In this document: positions 14,696 through 21,950 of the stretch, in pieces
Layout: each line of letters begins with the position of its first letter
Position numbering within the stretch: position 1 is the stretch's first letter
From: JAUWOY01 sp034431315
Lineage (GTDB): Bacteria; Chloroflexota; Anaerolineae; VGOG01
Reading direction: 5' to 3'
Length of the DNA: 22,179 nt
Assembly: GCA_034431315.1 (NCBI GenBank)
Contig: DAOUDK010000064.1
Span: forward strand, 1 to 22,179
Notes under the pieces: model-generated
Told to the model about the DNA's origin: nothing
The model's input: only the letters and a program-made list of their open reading frames with translations
The model's database searches: none
Position numbers and translations under genes: made by a program

Positions 14696-14810
14696 CTAGG
14701 CCTCCGCCAACGCGCGTCTTAAATCCGCGTCCAACGTCTCCAAATCCACCAGCAACGCCCCCACCGACTCGGCTTCAGCGCGGGCGGCATCGGTGAACCC
14801 GGCCGCGGGC
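14696..14810 (-). pseudogene. Out-of-frame C-terminal tail of the AAA ATPase
   Basis: After about 14810 the ATPase frame ends in a short basic tail (RVHRCRPR), but another minus-strand frame continues with AGFTDAARAEAESVGALLVDL and ends at TAG 14696-14698. That tail is what the family normally has at this place. One extra base in the run GCCCGCGGCCGGG explains the break. Confidence 0.7.
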
Positions 14811-16133
14811 GAAGAAAGCATAGTGTACCTGCCAGCCCTCCCCCGGCACGACGCGCGGCGCTTTGTCCACCAGTTCGCGTACCACAGAGCGACCGACCGC
14901 GTCTGCTCCCCACTTGCACTCTCCCAACAGGATGGCCCGCTCCCGCCAGTTGACCGCCACCACGTCTACCTGCGCATCCGGCGCCCAATGGCTGCCCACG
15001 ATCTCCGGCGCAAAGGGCAACTTCCCCCCGCGCGCCTGAGTCAGTGTCCACTCCCGGCACAGTTCTTCGAAGGTGAGAACGACGAAGGCCCGGAACTGTT
15101 CACCGATGCGCTCCCAGAGAAGGCCCGTCAACTCCTGCTCGACCAGGTCCAGGTTGGGAGCTATGAAGCGAAAGTAGAAGCGCAAGTAGGGATCGGCCAG
15201 GTGGTAGCGACTGCTGCGGCTGGTTCGGCGGCGCTCCGGGGGGATGGTCGCCGGAAGACGACGCTCGATCAAGCGTAGCGACTCCAGTTGCTTGAGGTAG
15301 GGACTGAGATAAGAAGAGGTCAGGCCCAAGGTGGCGCCGATCTCCTGCGGTGTCCGTCGTCCAGCCGCCACAACCTTCAACACGGCCTCGTAGGTCTGCG
15401 TTTCGCGGCGGATCACGTCGCCGATCAGGATGAAGGGTTCGCTGCGAAACATGCCAGTGCGCCGCATAAACAGGCGTTGCATGTTGGCCCCGACGCTCCT
15501 GGCATCGTTGAACCGTTCCAGGTAGGCCGGAATCCCCCCGGCCACAGCGTAGACCGCCACCCGCTCCGTGGCAGGGTGACGGGGCAGAAAGTCTCGCAGG
15601 GCGGGAAAGGGGAGCGGGTCTACCGGCAATTGAGCGGTGAAACGCCCATACAGGGGGGCCTGATACCCCATCAGTCCGACCATCAGCCCGATGTGAGAAC
15701 CGGCCAGCACCAGGGTCACGTTGAGATCCTTGAAGAGATGGTCCCAGGCCGCCTGCAAGTTGGATGGCAGGGACGGGTCCGACTCGGCGGCGTAGGAAAA
15801 CTCGTCCATAATCAGGATCACCTGCCGGTCGCCTAGGAGGCGGGCGGCCGTCTCAAAGACCTCGGCCCAGGTGTCAAAGCGGGGCACGGCCTGGCTCCCA
15901 GGATAGGCCCAGGCCCACAGGGCGCGGGTGAAGCTCAGGCGAACCTGGGCTGGTGTATCGCGGGTGGCCACCCAGTAGATGACCGGCCGTTGGGTCTGCT
16001 CCGCCCAATGCAGGATCAGGGTCGTCTTGCCCACCCGCCGCCGACCATAGATCAGGATGAATTGGGCGCCCCCCTCGGCCAAAACGGCATTCAATTCGGC
16101 CAGTTCGCGCTGGCGACCGACGAATTTGCCCAC
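14775..16133 (-). CDS. AAA ATPase, archaeal ATPase/DUF234 type, C-terminally frameshifted
   Basis: A 452-residue ATPase of the type found in many archaea and thermophilic bacteria. The N-terminus FVGRQRELAELN is the family signature; Walker A is GRRRVGKTT (30-38), Walker B VILIMDEFSY, and a sensor-like LVLAGSH follows. A winged-helix region (about 265-330, TPQEIGATLGLTSSYLSPYLKQL) is followed by a DUF234-like nuclease-fold domain with QVDVVAV and ILLGECKWG (a PD-(D/E)XK-like D...ExK pattern). The last 8-10 residues are out of frame. The start is GTG at 16133 with an AGGTG site. It has its own promoter and no metabolic link to its neighbours; the cellular role of this family is poorly known, and it may be mobile. 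Confidence 0.88.
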   Translation of the reverse strand: MGKFVGRQRELAELNAVLAEGGAQFILIYGRRRVGKTTLILHWAEQTQRPVIYWVATRDTPAQVRLSFTRALWAWAYPGSQAVPRFDTWAEVFETAARLLGDRQVILIMDEFSYAAESDPSLPSNLQAAWDHLFKDLNVTLVLAGSHIGLMVGLMGYQAPLYGRFTAQLPVDPLPFPALRDFLPRHPATERVAVYAVAGGIPAYLERFNDARSVGANMQRLFMRRTGMFRSEPFILIGDVIRRETQTYEAVLKVVAAGRRTPQEIGATLGLTSSYLSPYLKQLESLRLIERRLPATIPPERRRTSRSSRYHLADPYLRFYFRFIAPNLDLVEQELTGLLWERIGEQFRAFVVLTFEELCREWTLTQARGGKLPFAPEIVGSHWAPDAQVDVVAVNWRERAILLGECKWGADAVGRSVVRELVDKAPRVVPGEGWQVHYAFFARGRVHRCRPR

Positions 16134-16145
16134 CGTGACACCTGC

Positions 16146-16173
16146 TTCTAAGCTGCTTATTCTAAGCTGTTTA
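16146..16173. repeat. Two 14-bp tandem repeats in the ATPase leader
   Basis: On the + strand, TTCTAAGCTGCTTA at 16146-16159 is followed directly by TTCTAAGCTGTTTA at 16160-16173, 13 of 14 bases identical. They lie between the -10 box and the start codon of the AAA ATPase. A 14-base spacing is not an integral helical repeat, but the site could still bind a repressor, for instance the winged-helix part of the ATPase itself (speculative). Confidence 0.8.
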
Positions 16174-16174
16174 G

Positions 16175-16203
16175 ATTATAATTCAAAAGAGATCACTGGT
16201 CAA
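16175..16203 (-). promoter_or_regulatory. Sigma70-like promoter of the AAA ATPase gene
   Basis: The minus strand reads TTGACC (16203-16198), a 17-base spacer, then TATAAT (16180-16175). That is five of six -35 and six of six -10 matches at optimal spacing, 42 bases before the GTG start. It is the best promoter match I found in the window. Confidence 0.7.
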
Positions 16204-16254
16204 ATGCGGCGCTGGCCTGCCGACCCCAACGTGGCATACCACCACCAGGTTAGG

Positions 16255-17124
16255 TTACTTGAGCTCTGCCCGCAGCGCCTCTATCTGCTCCGGCCGCAGC
16301 TTCTCCAGGGGCTGCTTCACCAGCGGCCCGGCCTTGAGCGCCGGCACCTGCTCCTCGTAAGTGGGCACACCTTCCACGCGGTAGAAAATCCCGATGGGGA
16401 TGCGCTCTCCCCATTCGTAGGCCCGCTCCCAGGCGGCAGTCTTGTCCGTCGGATCATAGGCAGCCTCCTCCAGCTTGTACACGCGCGGGTTGTAGAAATC
16501 GTAGGAGCTAGGGCGGTTGAAGGTGACGCAGGGCTGGAGCACGTCCACCAGGGCGTAGCCCGGATGCTGCAAAGCCTGGCCGATCAGCCAGACCAGGTGG
16601 CGCAATTCGCCGGGGTAGCCCCGGGCGACGAAGGTGGCCCCGGCAGCGATGGCCAACCCCAGCGGCGGCACTGGCCGATCAATGGCTCCCTCTGGAGAAG
16701 TAGGTGTGCGCATACCGGGATCGCTGGTCGGCGAATACTGGCCCTTGGTCAGGCCGTAGACCCGGTTGTTCTGCACCAGGTCCACGATGCCGATGTTGCG
16801 GCGAATGGCGTGGAGCATGTGGCCCAGCCCCATACCATATCCGTCCCCGTCGCCGTGGACGGTCATGATTTTGATCCCGTGGTTGGCCAGCCTGGCGCCG
16901 GTGGCCACCGGCAGCGCCCGGCCGTGGATGGTGTGGAAGCCGCTCACTTTCATGTAATGCGGCAGCTTGCTGCCGCAACCGATGCCGGTGAAGATGACCA
17001 CCTGGTGCGGCGCGATGTCCTGCTCGGCCAACGCCATCTTGACCGCGTTCAAAATGCCATAGTTGCCACATCCCGTGCACCAGGTAGGCGATTCTGGGCT
17101 ATCAAAGTCTTTTCTCGTAACCAT
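16255..17124 (-). CDS. korB: 2-oxoacid:ferredoxin oxidoreductase beta subunit
   Basis: The thiamine-diphosphate subunit (289 residues) of a 2-oxoacid:ferredoxin oxidoreductase, which oxidatively decarboxylates 2-oxoacids to acyl-CoA and reduces ferredoxin. Motifs: WCTGCGNYGIL (cluster cysteines) near the N-terminus, TGIGCGSKLP, and the ThDP/magnesium motif HGDGDGYGMGLGH followed by QNNRVYGLTKGQYSPTS. The two-subunit arrangement with a fused gamma-alpha partner is that of 2-oxoglutarate- or broad 2-oxoacid-specific enzymes, but substrate cannot be fixed from sequence alone. It is separated from korA by a 174-base gap holding two folded repeats. Confidence 0.94.
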   Translation of the reverse strand: MVTRKDFDSPESPTWCTGCGNYGILNAVKMALAEQDIAPHQVVIFTGIGCGSKLPHYMKVSGFHTIHGRALPVATGARLANHGIKIMTVHGDGDGYGMGLGHMLHAIRRNIGIVDLVQNNRVYGLTKGQYSPTSDPGMRTPTSPEGAIDRPVPPLGLAIAAGATFVARGYPGELRHLVWLIGQALQHPGYALVDVLQPCVTFNRPSSYDFYNPRVYKLEEAAYDPTDKTAAWERAYEWGERIPIGIFYRVEGVPTYEEQVPALKAGPLVKQPLEKLRPEQIEALRAELK

Positions 17125-17149
17125 GCTTCACCCCCTCGGAATTTCGAGT

Positions 17150-17244
17150 CTCAGTGGATCCAAGATTGCTCCAAGGGGATTGCCAAATCCCCGCTTTTGG
17201 CCTGGATCTGGCGATCCAGGCCGAGCAAAATTGGATCTACTGAG
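17150..17244. repeat. Three-stem palindromic element between korA and korB
   Basis: An outer imperfect inverted repeat of 22 bases (17150-17171 with 17223-17244, 19 of 22 paired) encloses two perfect hairpins: GGGGATT/AATCCCC (17175-17192, 4-base loop) and GGCCTGGATC/GATCCAGGCC (17199-17222, loop TGGC). The whole can fold as a three-way junction. No T-run follows, so it is not a standard terminator. It contains no ORF. It may be a small mobile palindromic repeat or an RNA processing site that sets the korA:korB ratio. Confidence 0.8.
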
Positions 17245-17314
17245 TCTGGAGTCTGGAGTTTCGGGTTTCAGGTTTCGAGCTAACTCGAAACCTGGAACTC
17301 AGAACTCGAAACTC
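17242..17314. repeat. Inverted heptamer array overlapping the korA 3' end
   Basis: Seven-base units (GAGTCTG, GAGTCTG, GAGTTTC, GGGTTTC, AGGTTTC) run into a perfect 10-bp hairpin AGGTTTCGAG/CTCGAAACCT with loop CTAA (17270-17293), and continue as complementary units (GAACTCA, GAACTCG, AAACTCA). The right end encodes the last codons and the stop of korA, so the array has extended into, or supplied, the end of that gene. Confidence 0.75.
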
Positions 17315-19035
17315 ATGATGTGCTCCGGTGTGAAGGCCCGACCATCGTACTTCAGGATCGTGCTGTCCATCTGGCGACCGGTCTGGCTGCGGATGAGGGT
17401 GGCCAGTTGACCGGTGGCGTTGACCTCGACTGTTACGAGCCGTCGAGCCTGCTCAAAGGCCGCCATCGCCGCCTCGACGGGGAAGGGCCACAGGTGCACG
17501 AAATGCAGCATGTTGGCCCGATTGGCCCTCCTCGCGTTCAGCCGGTCCACCGCTTCCCGAAGCGGCCCGTAGGTGGAGCCCCAACTGACGAAGGTGACCT
17601 CCGCCTCTGGAGGGCCGTATCGAAGCGGGCCGGACATCTCCCCGGCCATGCCGACCAGCTTGCGCTGCCGCTTCTCCACCTGCGCTGTGCGCATCTCCGG
17701 CTCTTCGGTGATGGCCCCTGACTCGTCGTGCTCGTTGCCGGCGGCCACGTAGACCGCCTTAGGATGGCCGGGCACCGCTCGCGGCGAGATGCCTGAATCC
17801 GTGATCCGATAGCGCAGGTAGTCCCCGTCCAGCGCGTCCAACTCCGCCTCGCTCAACAGATCCCCTCGATCAATCTCCACCGCATCGAAGTCGAAGGCGT
17901 CGAGCTCCAGGGTGCGAACCGCCACCGCCAGGTAGTGGTCGCTGAGCACCAGGGCCGGCGTCTGATACTTCTCCGCCAGGTTGAAGGCCCGCCAGCCGGC
18001 CATAAAGCACTCTTCGTGAGTGCCCGGAGCCAGGAGGAAGCGGGGGAACTCTCCCTGTGAAGCATAGAGCATGAAGAGCATGTCCCCCTGCTCCTGGCGG
18101 GTGGCCAGGCCGGTGGACGGTCCCGGCCGCTGGGCGTTGTAGATGACGACCGGCGTTTCCGTCATGCCAGCCAGCCCCAGCGCCTCCACCATCAACGCGA
18201 AGCCGCCTCCTGAAGTCGGCACCAGCGCCCGCGCGCCCATGTGGGCAGCACCGATGGCCATGTTGATGGCCGCGATCTCGTCCTCGGTGTGCTTAAGCAC
18301 CACGCCGTGGCGAGCCGAATGGGCCGCCATCCAGTGCAGCACCGGCGAGCCTGGCGTCATCGGGTAGCCCGCTGCGAAGCGGCAACCGCCCGCCAGTGCG
18401 CCCAGGGAAAATGCCTGCGTGCCGTTGAGCACCATGCGCGGCGGCGCATCCGGTATCCTCTCCAGCTTGAAGGGGAAATCGGCGGCGTGCTTTCGCCCCT
18501 CCTGGTAGCCCGCCTCAATGGCCGCCAGGTTGCCGTCCACCACCGCTTGGCCCTTGCGGGCGAAGTTCTGGCGGATGACGTTCTCCATAGGCTCTAGATC
18601 AAAGCCCGTTAGCCCGGCCGTGACGCCCAGGGCCACTGTGTTGCGGGCCAGCACGGTGCCAGCCTTTTCTTTGGCCACGTCGCTCAGGGGAACCGGCAGG
18701 AACAAAAAGTCCGCTGAATTCCCCCCTGTCCGTTGTACCACGTTGGAGTCGTAGACGATAGCGCCGCCCTCGACGATCTTGTCCCGATGGCGCGGGATCG
18801 TCTCCCCGGTCAGCGCCAGCAGCAGGTGCACGGGCTCGGCGTGGGAATAGAGCGGCTGGTCGCTCACGCGGACGGAGTAGAAGTTATGTCCACCCCGGAT
18901 GCGCGAGTAGTAGTCGGGCAGGCCGAAGACGTGCAGCCCGCCCCGCGCCAGCGCCTTGCAGAACCCAGCACCGGTCGACTCCACCCCGTGGCCCGCCTCT
19001 CCGCCGATTCTGATGGTCATTCTGTTAGTTGTCAT
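17299..19035 (-). CDS. korA: 2-oxoacid:acceptor oxidoreductase alpha subunit (gamma-alpha fusion)
   Basis: A 578-residue fusion. Residues about 1-190 are the gamma domain (IRIGGEAGHGVESTGAGFCKAL, YSRIRGGHNFYSVRVSD); from about 200 the alpha domain follows (NGTQAFSLGALAGGCRFAAGYPMTPGSPVL, then KHTEDEIAAINMAIGAAHMGARA and TSGGGFALMVEALGLAGMTE), with the C-terminal domain around ARRLVTVEVNATGQLATLI. This is the usual partner of korB. Its ATG overlaps the nitroreductase stop (ATGA, 19032-19035). A second ATG six codons in is possible. The last residues lie in a repeat array. Together with korB it would supply reduced ferredoxin. Confidence 0.94.
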   Translation of the reverse strand: MTTNRMTIRIGGEAGHGVESTGAGFCKALARGGLHVFGLPDYYSRIRGGHNFYSVRVSDQPLYSHAEPVHLLLALTGETIPRHRDKIVEGGAIVYDSNVVQRTGGNSADFLFLPVPLSDVAKEKAGTVLARNTVALGVTAGLTGFDLEPMENVIRQNFARKGQAVVDGNLAAIEAGYQEGRKHAADFPFKLERIPDAPPRMVLNGTQAFSLGALAGGCRFAAGYPMTPGSPVLHWMAAHSARHGVVLKHTEDEIAAINMAIGAAHMGARALVPTSGGGFALMVEALGLAGMTETPVVIYNAQRPGPSTGLATRQEQGDMLFMLYASQGEFPRFLLAPGTHEECFMAGWRAFNLAEKYQTPALVLSDHYLAVAVRTLELDAFDFDAVEIDRGDLLSEAELDALDGDYLRYRITDSGISPRAVPGHPKAVYVAAGNEHDESGAITEEPEMRTAQVEKRQRKLVGMAGEMSGPLRYGPPEAEVTFVSWGSTYGPLREAVDRLNARRANRANMLHFVHLWPFPVEAAMAAFEQARRLVTVEVNATGQLATLIRSQTGRQMDSTILKYDGRAFTPEHIMSFEF

Positions 19036-19586
19036 TTTACTCCATTCACGTAGGCGAACTCCTCCAGGGGCAACCTCTCCGGCCTCTCTTCCTCCGACTC
19101 CACCTGCTTCTCGGAAAGAAGGGGGCTTATGGTCTCGGAATGTTGGCCCACGATCACCAGGGTGATAACCCGCATGTCCTCAGGGATGCCGAGGATTTCC
19201 TTCACCAGGTCTTCTTTGTATCCCGCTATCGGATGCGCCACCAGTCCCAACTCCGTGGCCCTCAAGATGATGAAAGCTGTTGCCATTCCCGTGTCAAACA
19301 GGTAGTAGTTCCTGCCCTTGATGCGGCAATCCAGGTCCTCCCGGCTGAACACGGCGATGATCATAGAGGCAGCCTGAACCCACTGATTGCCCCTCGACAT
19401 AGCGCCGTGCAGTTTCTTCAAAACCTCAGGGTCGTGAGCAAAGACAAACCTCCAGGGCTGATTATTGAAGCAGGAAGGGGTCAATTGCGCACGCTCGGCC
19501 AGATCGCTGATCAGTTCTTCGGTTATTTCTACCGGCTCCAAGGAGCGGTAGGCTCTTCTGGTCTGGATAGCCTGTTTAACACTCAC
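19032..19586 (-). CDS. Nitroreductase family FMN protein
   Basis: A 184-residue nitroreductase-fold protein, expected to be an FMN-dependent NAD(P)H oxidoreductase homodimer. Family motifs: IQTRRAYRSLEPVEI (FMN-binding RRS/T region), LTPSCFNNQPWRFVF, an FDTGMATAFIILRATELGL helix and AGYKEDLVKEILGIPEDMRV. The start is GTG at 19586 with GGAGG 6 bases upstream. It is coupled to korA by a 4-base overlap, which is stronger evidence for a shared role than adjacency alone; it could use ferredoxin or NAD(P)H made by that enzyme. The physiological substrate is unknown. Confidence 0.9.
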   Translation of the reverse strand: MSVKQAIQTRRAYRSLEPVEITEELISDLAERAQLTPSCFNNQPWRFVFAHDPEVLKKLHGAMSRGNQWVQAASMIIAVFSREDLDCRIKGRNYYLFDTGMATAFIILRATELGLVAHPIAGYKEDLVKEILGIPEDMRVITLVIVGQHSETISPLLSEKQVESEEERPERLPLEEFAYVNGVK

Positions 19587-19603
19587 TGCATCCTCCTTAT
19601 CAC

Positions 19604-19638
19604 TTACGCTTTACGTTTCACGTTTCACGTTTTACTTC
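19604..19638. repeat. Heptamer tandem array between ZIP and nitroreductase genes
   Basis: Five 7-base units on the + strand (TTACGCT, TTACGTT, TCACGTT, TCACGTT, TTACTTC). The last unit overlaps the stop codon of the ZIP gene at 19632-19634. The unit sequence differs from the array at 4094-4201, but period and position are the same kind. No inverted arm is seen here. Confidence 0.75.
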
Positions 19639-20411
19639 AGCATCCACAAGCTAAACGACATCACCGCCATCCCCGCGACGATGCCAATGATGCTCAGATG
19701 CTCCTCCCCGTAGGCGCGAGATACAGGCAGCAATTCGTCAATGGAGATAAAGACCATGATCCCCGCCACCGCCGAAAGCAGCCCTCCTAATATGGCCTCA
19801 CTCAGGAAGGGCATCAGGACGACCGCCGCCAGCAAGGCCCCCGCCGGTTCAGCCACACCGGAGAGAAACGACCACCAGAATGCCTTACTTCGACTCCCAG
19901 TCGCCGCGTAGACGGGCGCTGAAACGGCCAGCCCCTCTGAGATGTTGTGAATGGCAATGGCGATGGCGATAGCAACACCCAGTTGAGGGTCGCTCAACGC
20001 GGTGGCAAAAGAGGCCATGCCCTCGGGAAAGTTGTGGATACCCATACCCAGAGCCACAAACAGTCCAGCTTTGAGCAGACGGCTCTGCAGGGCCGCGTCC
20101 TGTTCATCCTCTTCCCCGGTGTGGTGATGTTCGGCCATGTAGTCGTGCGGGATCAATTCGTCAATCAGAAACATGGCGGCCATGCCGCCGAAGAAGACCA
20201 GATTGGCCGGCCCGAACCCAATGGCCTCGATCCCGCTGGGCAATAGCTCGACAAACGAGACCAGGATCATCACCCCGCCGGAGAAACCCAGGGTCAGCGT
20301 CATCAAACGTGGGCCGGGCTTGCGAACGAACAACGCCAACAAGCTGCCGATGGTCGTAGATAGCCCGGCCAGGGCTGAAAGTAGAAGTGCGAAGCCAACG
20401 TCAGGTGTCAT
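19632..20411 (-). CDS. ZIP family divalent metal transporter
   Basis: A 259-residue inner membrane transporter of the ZIP family (ZupT-like), importing zinc, iron or manganese. About eight hydrophobic segments are visible. The metal-binding helices carry the family motifs HNFPEGMASF and HNISEGLAVS, and a cytoplasmic loop is rich in histidine and acidic residues (AEHHHTGEEDEQ). The open frame reaches 20510, but that part only translates a repeat array; ATG at 20411 has a GGGAGGT site and begins with the normal MTPDVGFALLLSALAG. Placed between the ferritin-like/rubrerythrin genes and the ferredoxin-dependent enzymes, it may supply iron for these di-iron and iron-sulfur proteins (inference). Confidence 0.92.
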   Translation of the reverse strand: MTPDVGFALLLSALAGLSTTIGSLLALFVRKPGPRLMTLTLGFSGGVMILVSFVELLPSGIEAIGFGPANLVFFGGMAAMFLIDELIPHDYMAEHHHTGEEDEQDAALQSRLLKAGLFVALGMGIHNFPEGMASFATALSDPQLGVAIAIAIAIHNISEGLAVSAPVYAATGSRSKAFWWSFLSGVAEPAGALLAAVVLMPFLSEAILGGLLSAVAGIMVFISIDELLPVSRAYGEEHLSIIGIVAGMAVMSFSLWMLK

Positions 20412-20428
20412 ATCAACCTCCCGGCGGG

Positions 20429-20514
20429 GTAGATCGGTAGTGTGGTAGATTGGTAAACTGGTAAATTGGGCAGACGCCACCAATCTACGAGCTACCAATC
20501 TACCAACCACTAAT
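20429..20514. repeat. Inverted octamer array upstream of the ZIP gene
   Basis: Five 8-base units on the + strand (GTAGATCG, GTAGTGTG, GTAGATTG, GTAAACTG, GTAAATTG) at 20429-20468, followed by complementary units such as CAATCTAC at 20481-20488 and 20496-20503. The arms can pair into an imperfect hairpin. It occupies most of the 121-base gap before the encapsulated-ferritin-like gene's 3' end. Confidence 0.8.
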
Positions 20515-20532
20515 CACTCTTCATCCGCCGGC

Positions 20533-20844
20533 CTACTCGGTCGCACTGAGCTCAGCGGCCATCTCGTCCACTTCCTCCGCGCCCTCCGCCAGCCATTTGT
20601 CCTCATCGCCGGTCAGGATCTCCAGCAGACGAGAGAATTCACCGGCGTGAACCCGCTCTTCGTTGGCGATGTCAATGAGCACCTTCCTGGCCAGGGGATG
20701 GTCAGTAGCGTCGGCGTGAGCCATGTAGACGTGCACCGCCTCATGTTCGGCGGCGAGGTTCAGGCGAATCGCCCGGACCAGCTCCTCGGTAGTAAGTTTG
20801 CGATCCGGCACCTTCCCACTGAATGGATTGAGAAACTCTGGCAT
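20533..20844 (-). CDS. Small encapsulated-ferritin-like (EncFtn) protein
   Basis: A 103-residue protein with a single two-helix half-ferritin: E33 in LAAEHEAVHVYMAHADATD and NEERVH (E62, E63, H66). This length, the LTTEELVRAIRLNLAAEHEA helix and the helix spacing match encapsulated ferritins and the ferritin-like N-terminal domain fused to archaeal encapsulins; such proteins must dimerise to form the di-iron ferroxidase site. The C-terminus is an acidic helix (LAEGAEEVDEMAAELSATE) without an obvious encapsulin-targeting peptide. No encapsulin shell gene is in the window. It follows rubrerythrin by 32 bases and is probably in the same transcript. Confidence 0.8.
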   Translation of the reverse strand: MPEFLNPFSGKVPDRKLTTEELVRAIRLNLAAEHEAVHVYMAHADATDHPLARKVLIDIANEERVHAGEFSRLLEILTGDEDKWLAEGAEEVDEMAAELSATE

Positions 20845-20876
20845 TTTCCTACCTCCTTTGTTTTTTTGCAGCTATT

Positions 20877-21425
20877 TCAGCTAAACTCGCGGTACTTTTC
20901 CCGCTTGGCGTTGCAGACAGGGCAACGGTCGGGGGCCTCGCCCTCCACGGTGTGGCCGCAGACGGAGCAGATGTAGACCGGCCCGATGTCGTAGTCCTTG
21001 CCCATCTCCACTGCCGCTTTGGCCTCTTGGTACATGGCGGCGTGAATTTGCTCGGCCTGCCAGGCCCAATCGAAGCTGCGCAGCGCTCCTTTCTCTTGCT
21101 GCAACTCGGCTGCTGCTTTGTAGACCGGATACATCTCGTTGACCTCGAACTCCTCGCCCTCAATGGCCACCTCCAGGTTCTCCGCCGTGGGGCCCAGGCC
21201 GAAGCCGGCGCCGGCCACCGTGAGAGCACCTCCTTTGAGGTCCCGTAGTTGCTGGAAGTGGCTGGTGGCGTGCACTTGCTCGGCGTAGGCGATGGCCTTG
21301 AAAAGTCGCGCTACATTGGGGAACCCTTCCTGTTTCGCCTTGTCGGCGAAGATGAGATAGCGCATGTGCGCCTGGCTCTCGCCAGCGAAAGCGCTCCTCA
21401 GGTTGCTTGCTGTCATCTCGTGCAT
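20877..21425 (-). CDS. rbr: Rubrerythrin
   Basis: A 182-residue rubrerythrin, an NAD(P)H peroxidase component that reduces H2O2 to water. The ferritin-like domain spans about 1-145, with ESQAHMRY, AEQVHA, ENLEVAIEGEEFEVNEMY and AEQIHAAMY supplying di-iron ligands. The C-terminal rubredoxin-like domain has CSVCGHTVEGEAPDRCPVC (two CxxC pairs). ATG at 21425 has a GGAGAG site. It starts 13 bases after the superoxide reductase stop, so superoxide reductase makes the peroxide that this enzyme removes. Electrons probably come through the rubredoxin and its reductase encoded at 4784-6147. Confidence 0.95.
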   Translation of the reverse strand: MHEMTASNLRSAFAGESQAHMRYLIFADKAKQEGFPNVARLFKAIAYAEQVHATSHFQQLRDLKGGALTVAGAGFGLGPTAENLEVAIEGEEFEVNEMYPVYKAAAELQQEKGALRSFDWAWQAEQIHAAMYQEAKAAVEMGKDYDIGPVYICSVCGHTVEGEAPDRCPVCNAKREKYREFS

Positions 21426-21438
21426 TGTTTCTCTCCTT

Positions 21439-21834
21439 TCAATTTACGCTAATCTCCTTGCTACTCTCCCACAGCCCGTGGATGTTGCACAGGGCCAGGG
21501 CGTGCAGCGTGCCAGCTTTGTTGACCTTCAAAGACGCGGTCACCTCGTGGTGGGTGTAGACGGGACCCTGATTCGGGCCGGCGGTGGACTCGCCGTGGGC
21601 GGAGAACTCGAAGTGGCCCACCTGGTGGGTGAACTTCTCCCCCTCCGGATGGAAATAGAGGGTGATCCAACTGATGTGATGTTCGGTGGTGTTGGGATGG
21701 GCGACCTCTTTCCCCAGGCTGACCTTCACTTCGAACACCTCGTCCGCCTTCACCTGGTCCGGACACTCGATGACCGGCACGTGCTTCTCTTTCTTCCAGT
21801 CAGCTTTCTGAATGCGTTCGCTCAGCTCTGTCAT
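21439..21834 (-). CDS. sor: Superoxide reductase, class II (neelaredoxin type)
   Basis: A 131-residue superoxide reductase lacking the N-terminal desulforedoxin domain. Iron-site ligands are visible as E16 and H18 in KEKHVP, H46 and H52 in AHPNTTEHHI, and C116 and H119 in LCNIHG, which is the full His4-Cys set plus the glutamate. It reduces superoxide to H2O2 without making O2, with rubredoxin as donor. A GTG at 21843 is in frame, but ATG at 21834 has AGGAGG at 8 bases and is preferred. It is the first gene of the sor-rbr-EncFtn group. I found no convincing promoter upstream. Confidence 0.94.
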   Translation of the reverse strand: MTELSERIQKADWKKEKHVPVIECPDQVKADEVFEVKVSLGKEVAHPNTTEHHISWITLYFHPEGEKFTHQVGHFEFSAHGESTAGPNQGPVYTHHEVTASLKVNKAGTLHALALCNIHGLWESSKEISVN

Positions 21835-21950
21835 GGTATTCACCTCCTGTGGTTGACTAAATGGGATCTGAACTGTAACCTCTCTTTTGATCTCCGCCTC
21901 TCACCTCCATTCCATATCGTTGTGCTTAGCCGAGCAAGCGACCTTTTGAC

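Noticed and set aside
17199..17222. Rho-independent terminator after korA
   Set aside because: The perfect hairpin has no following T-run on either strand and is nested in a larger fold between two co-directional subunit genes.
20412..20510. 33-residue N-terminal extension of the ZIP transporter
   Set aside because: It is a translation of the octamer repeat array; the ATG at 20411 has the ribosome site and the family N-terminus.
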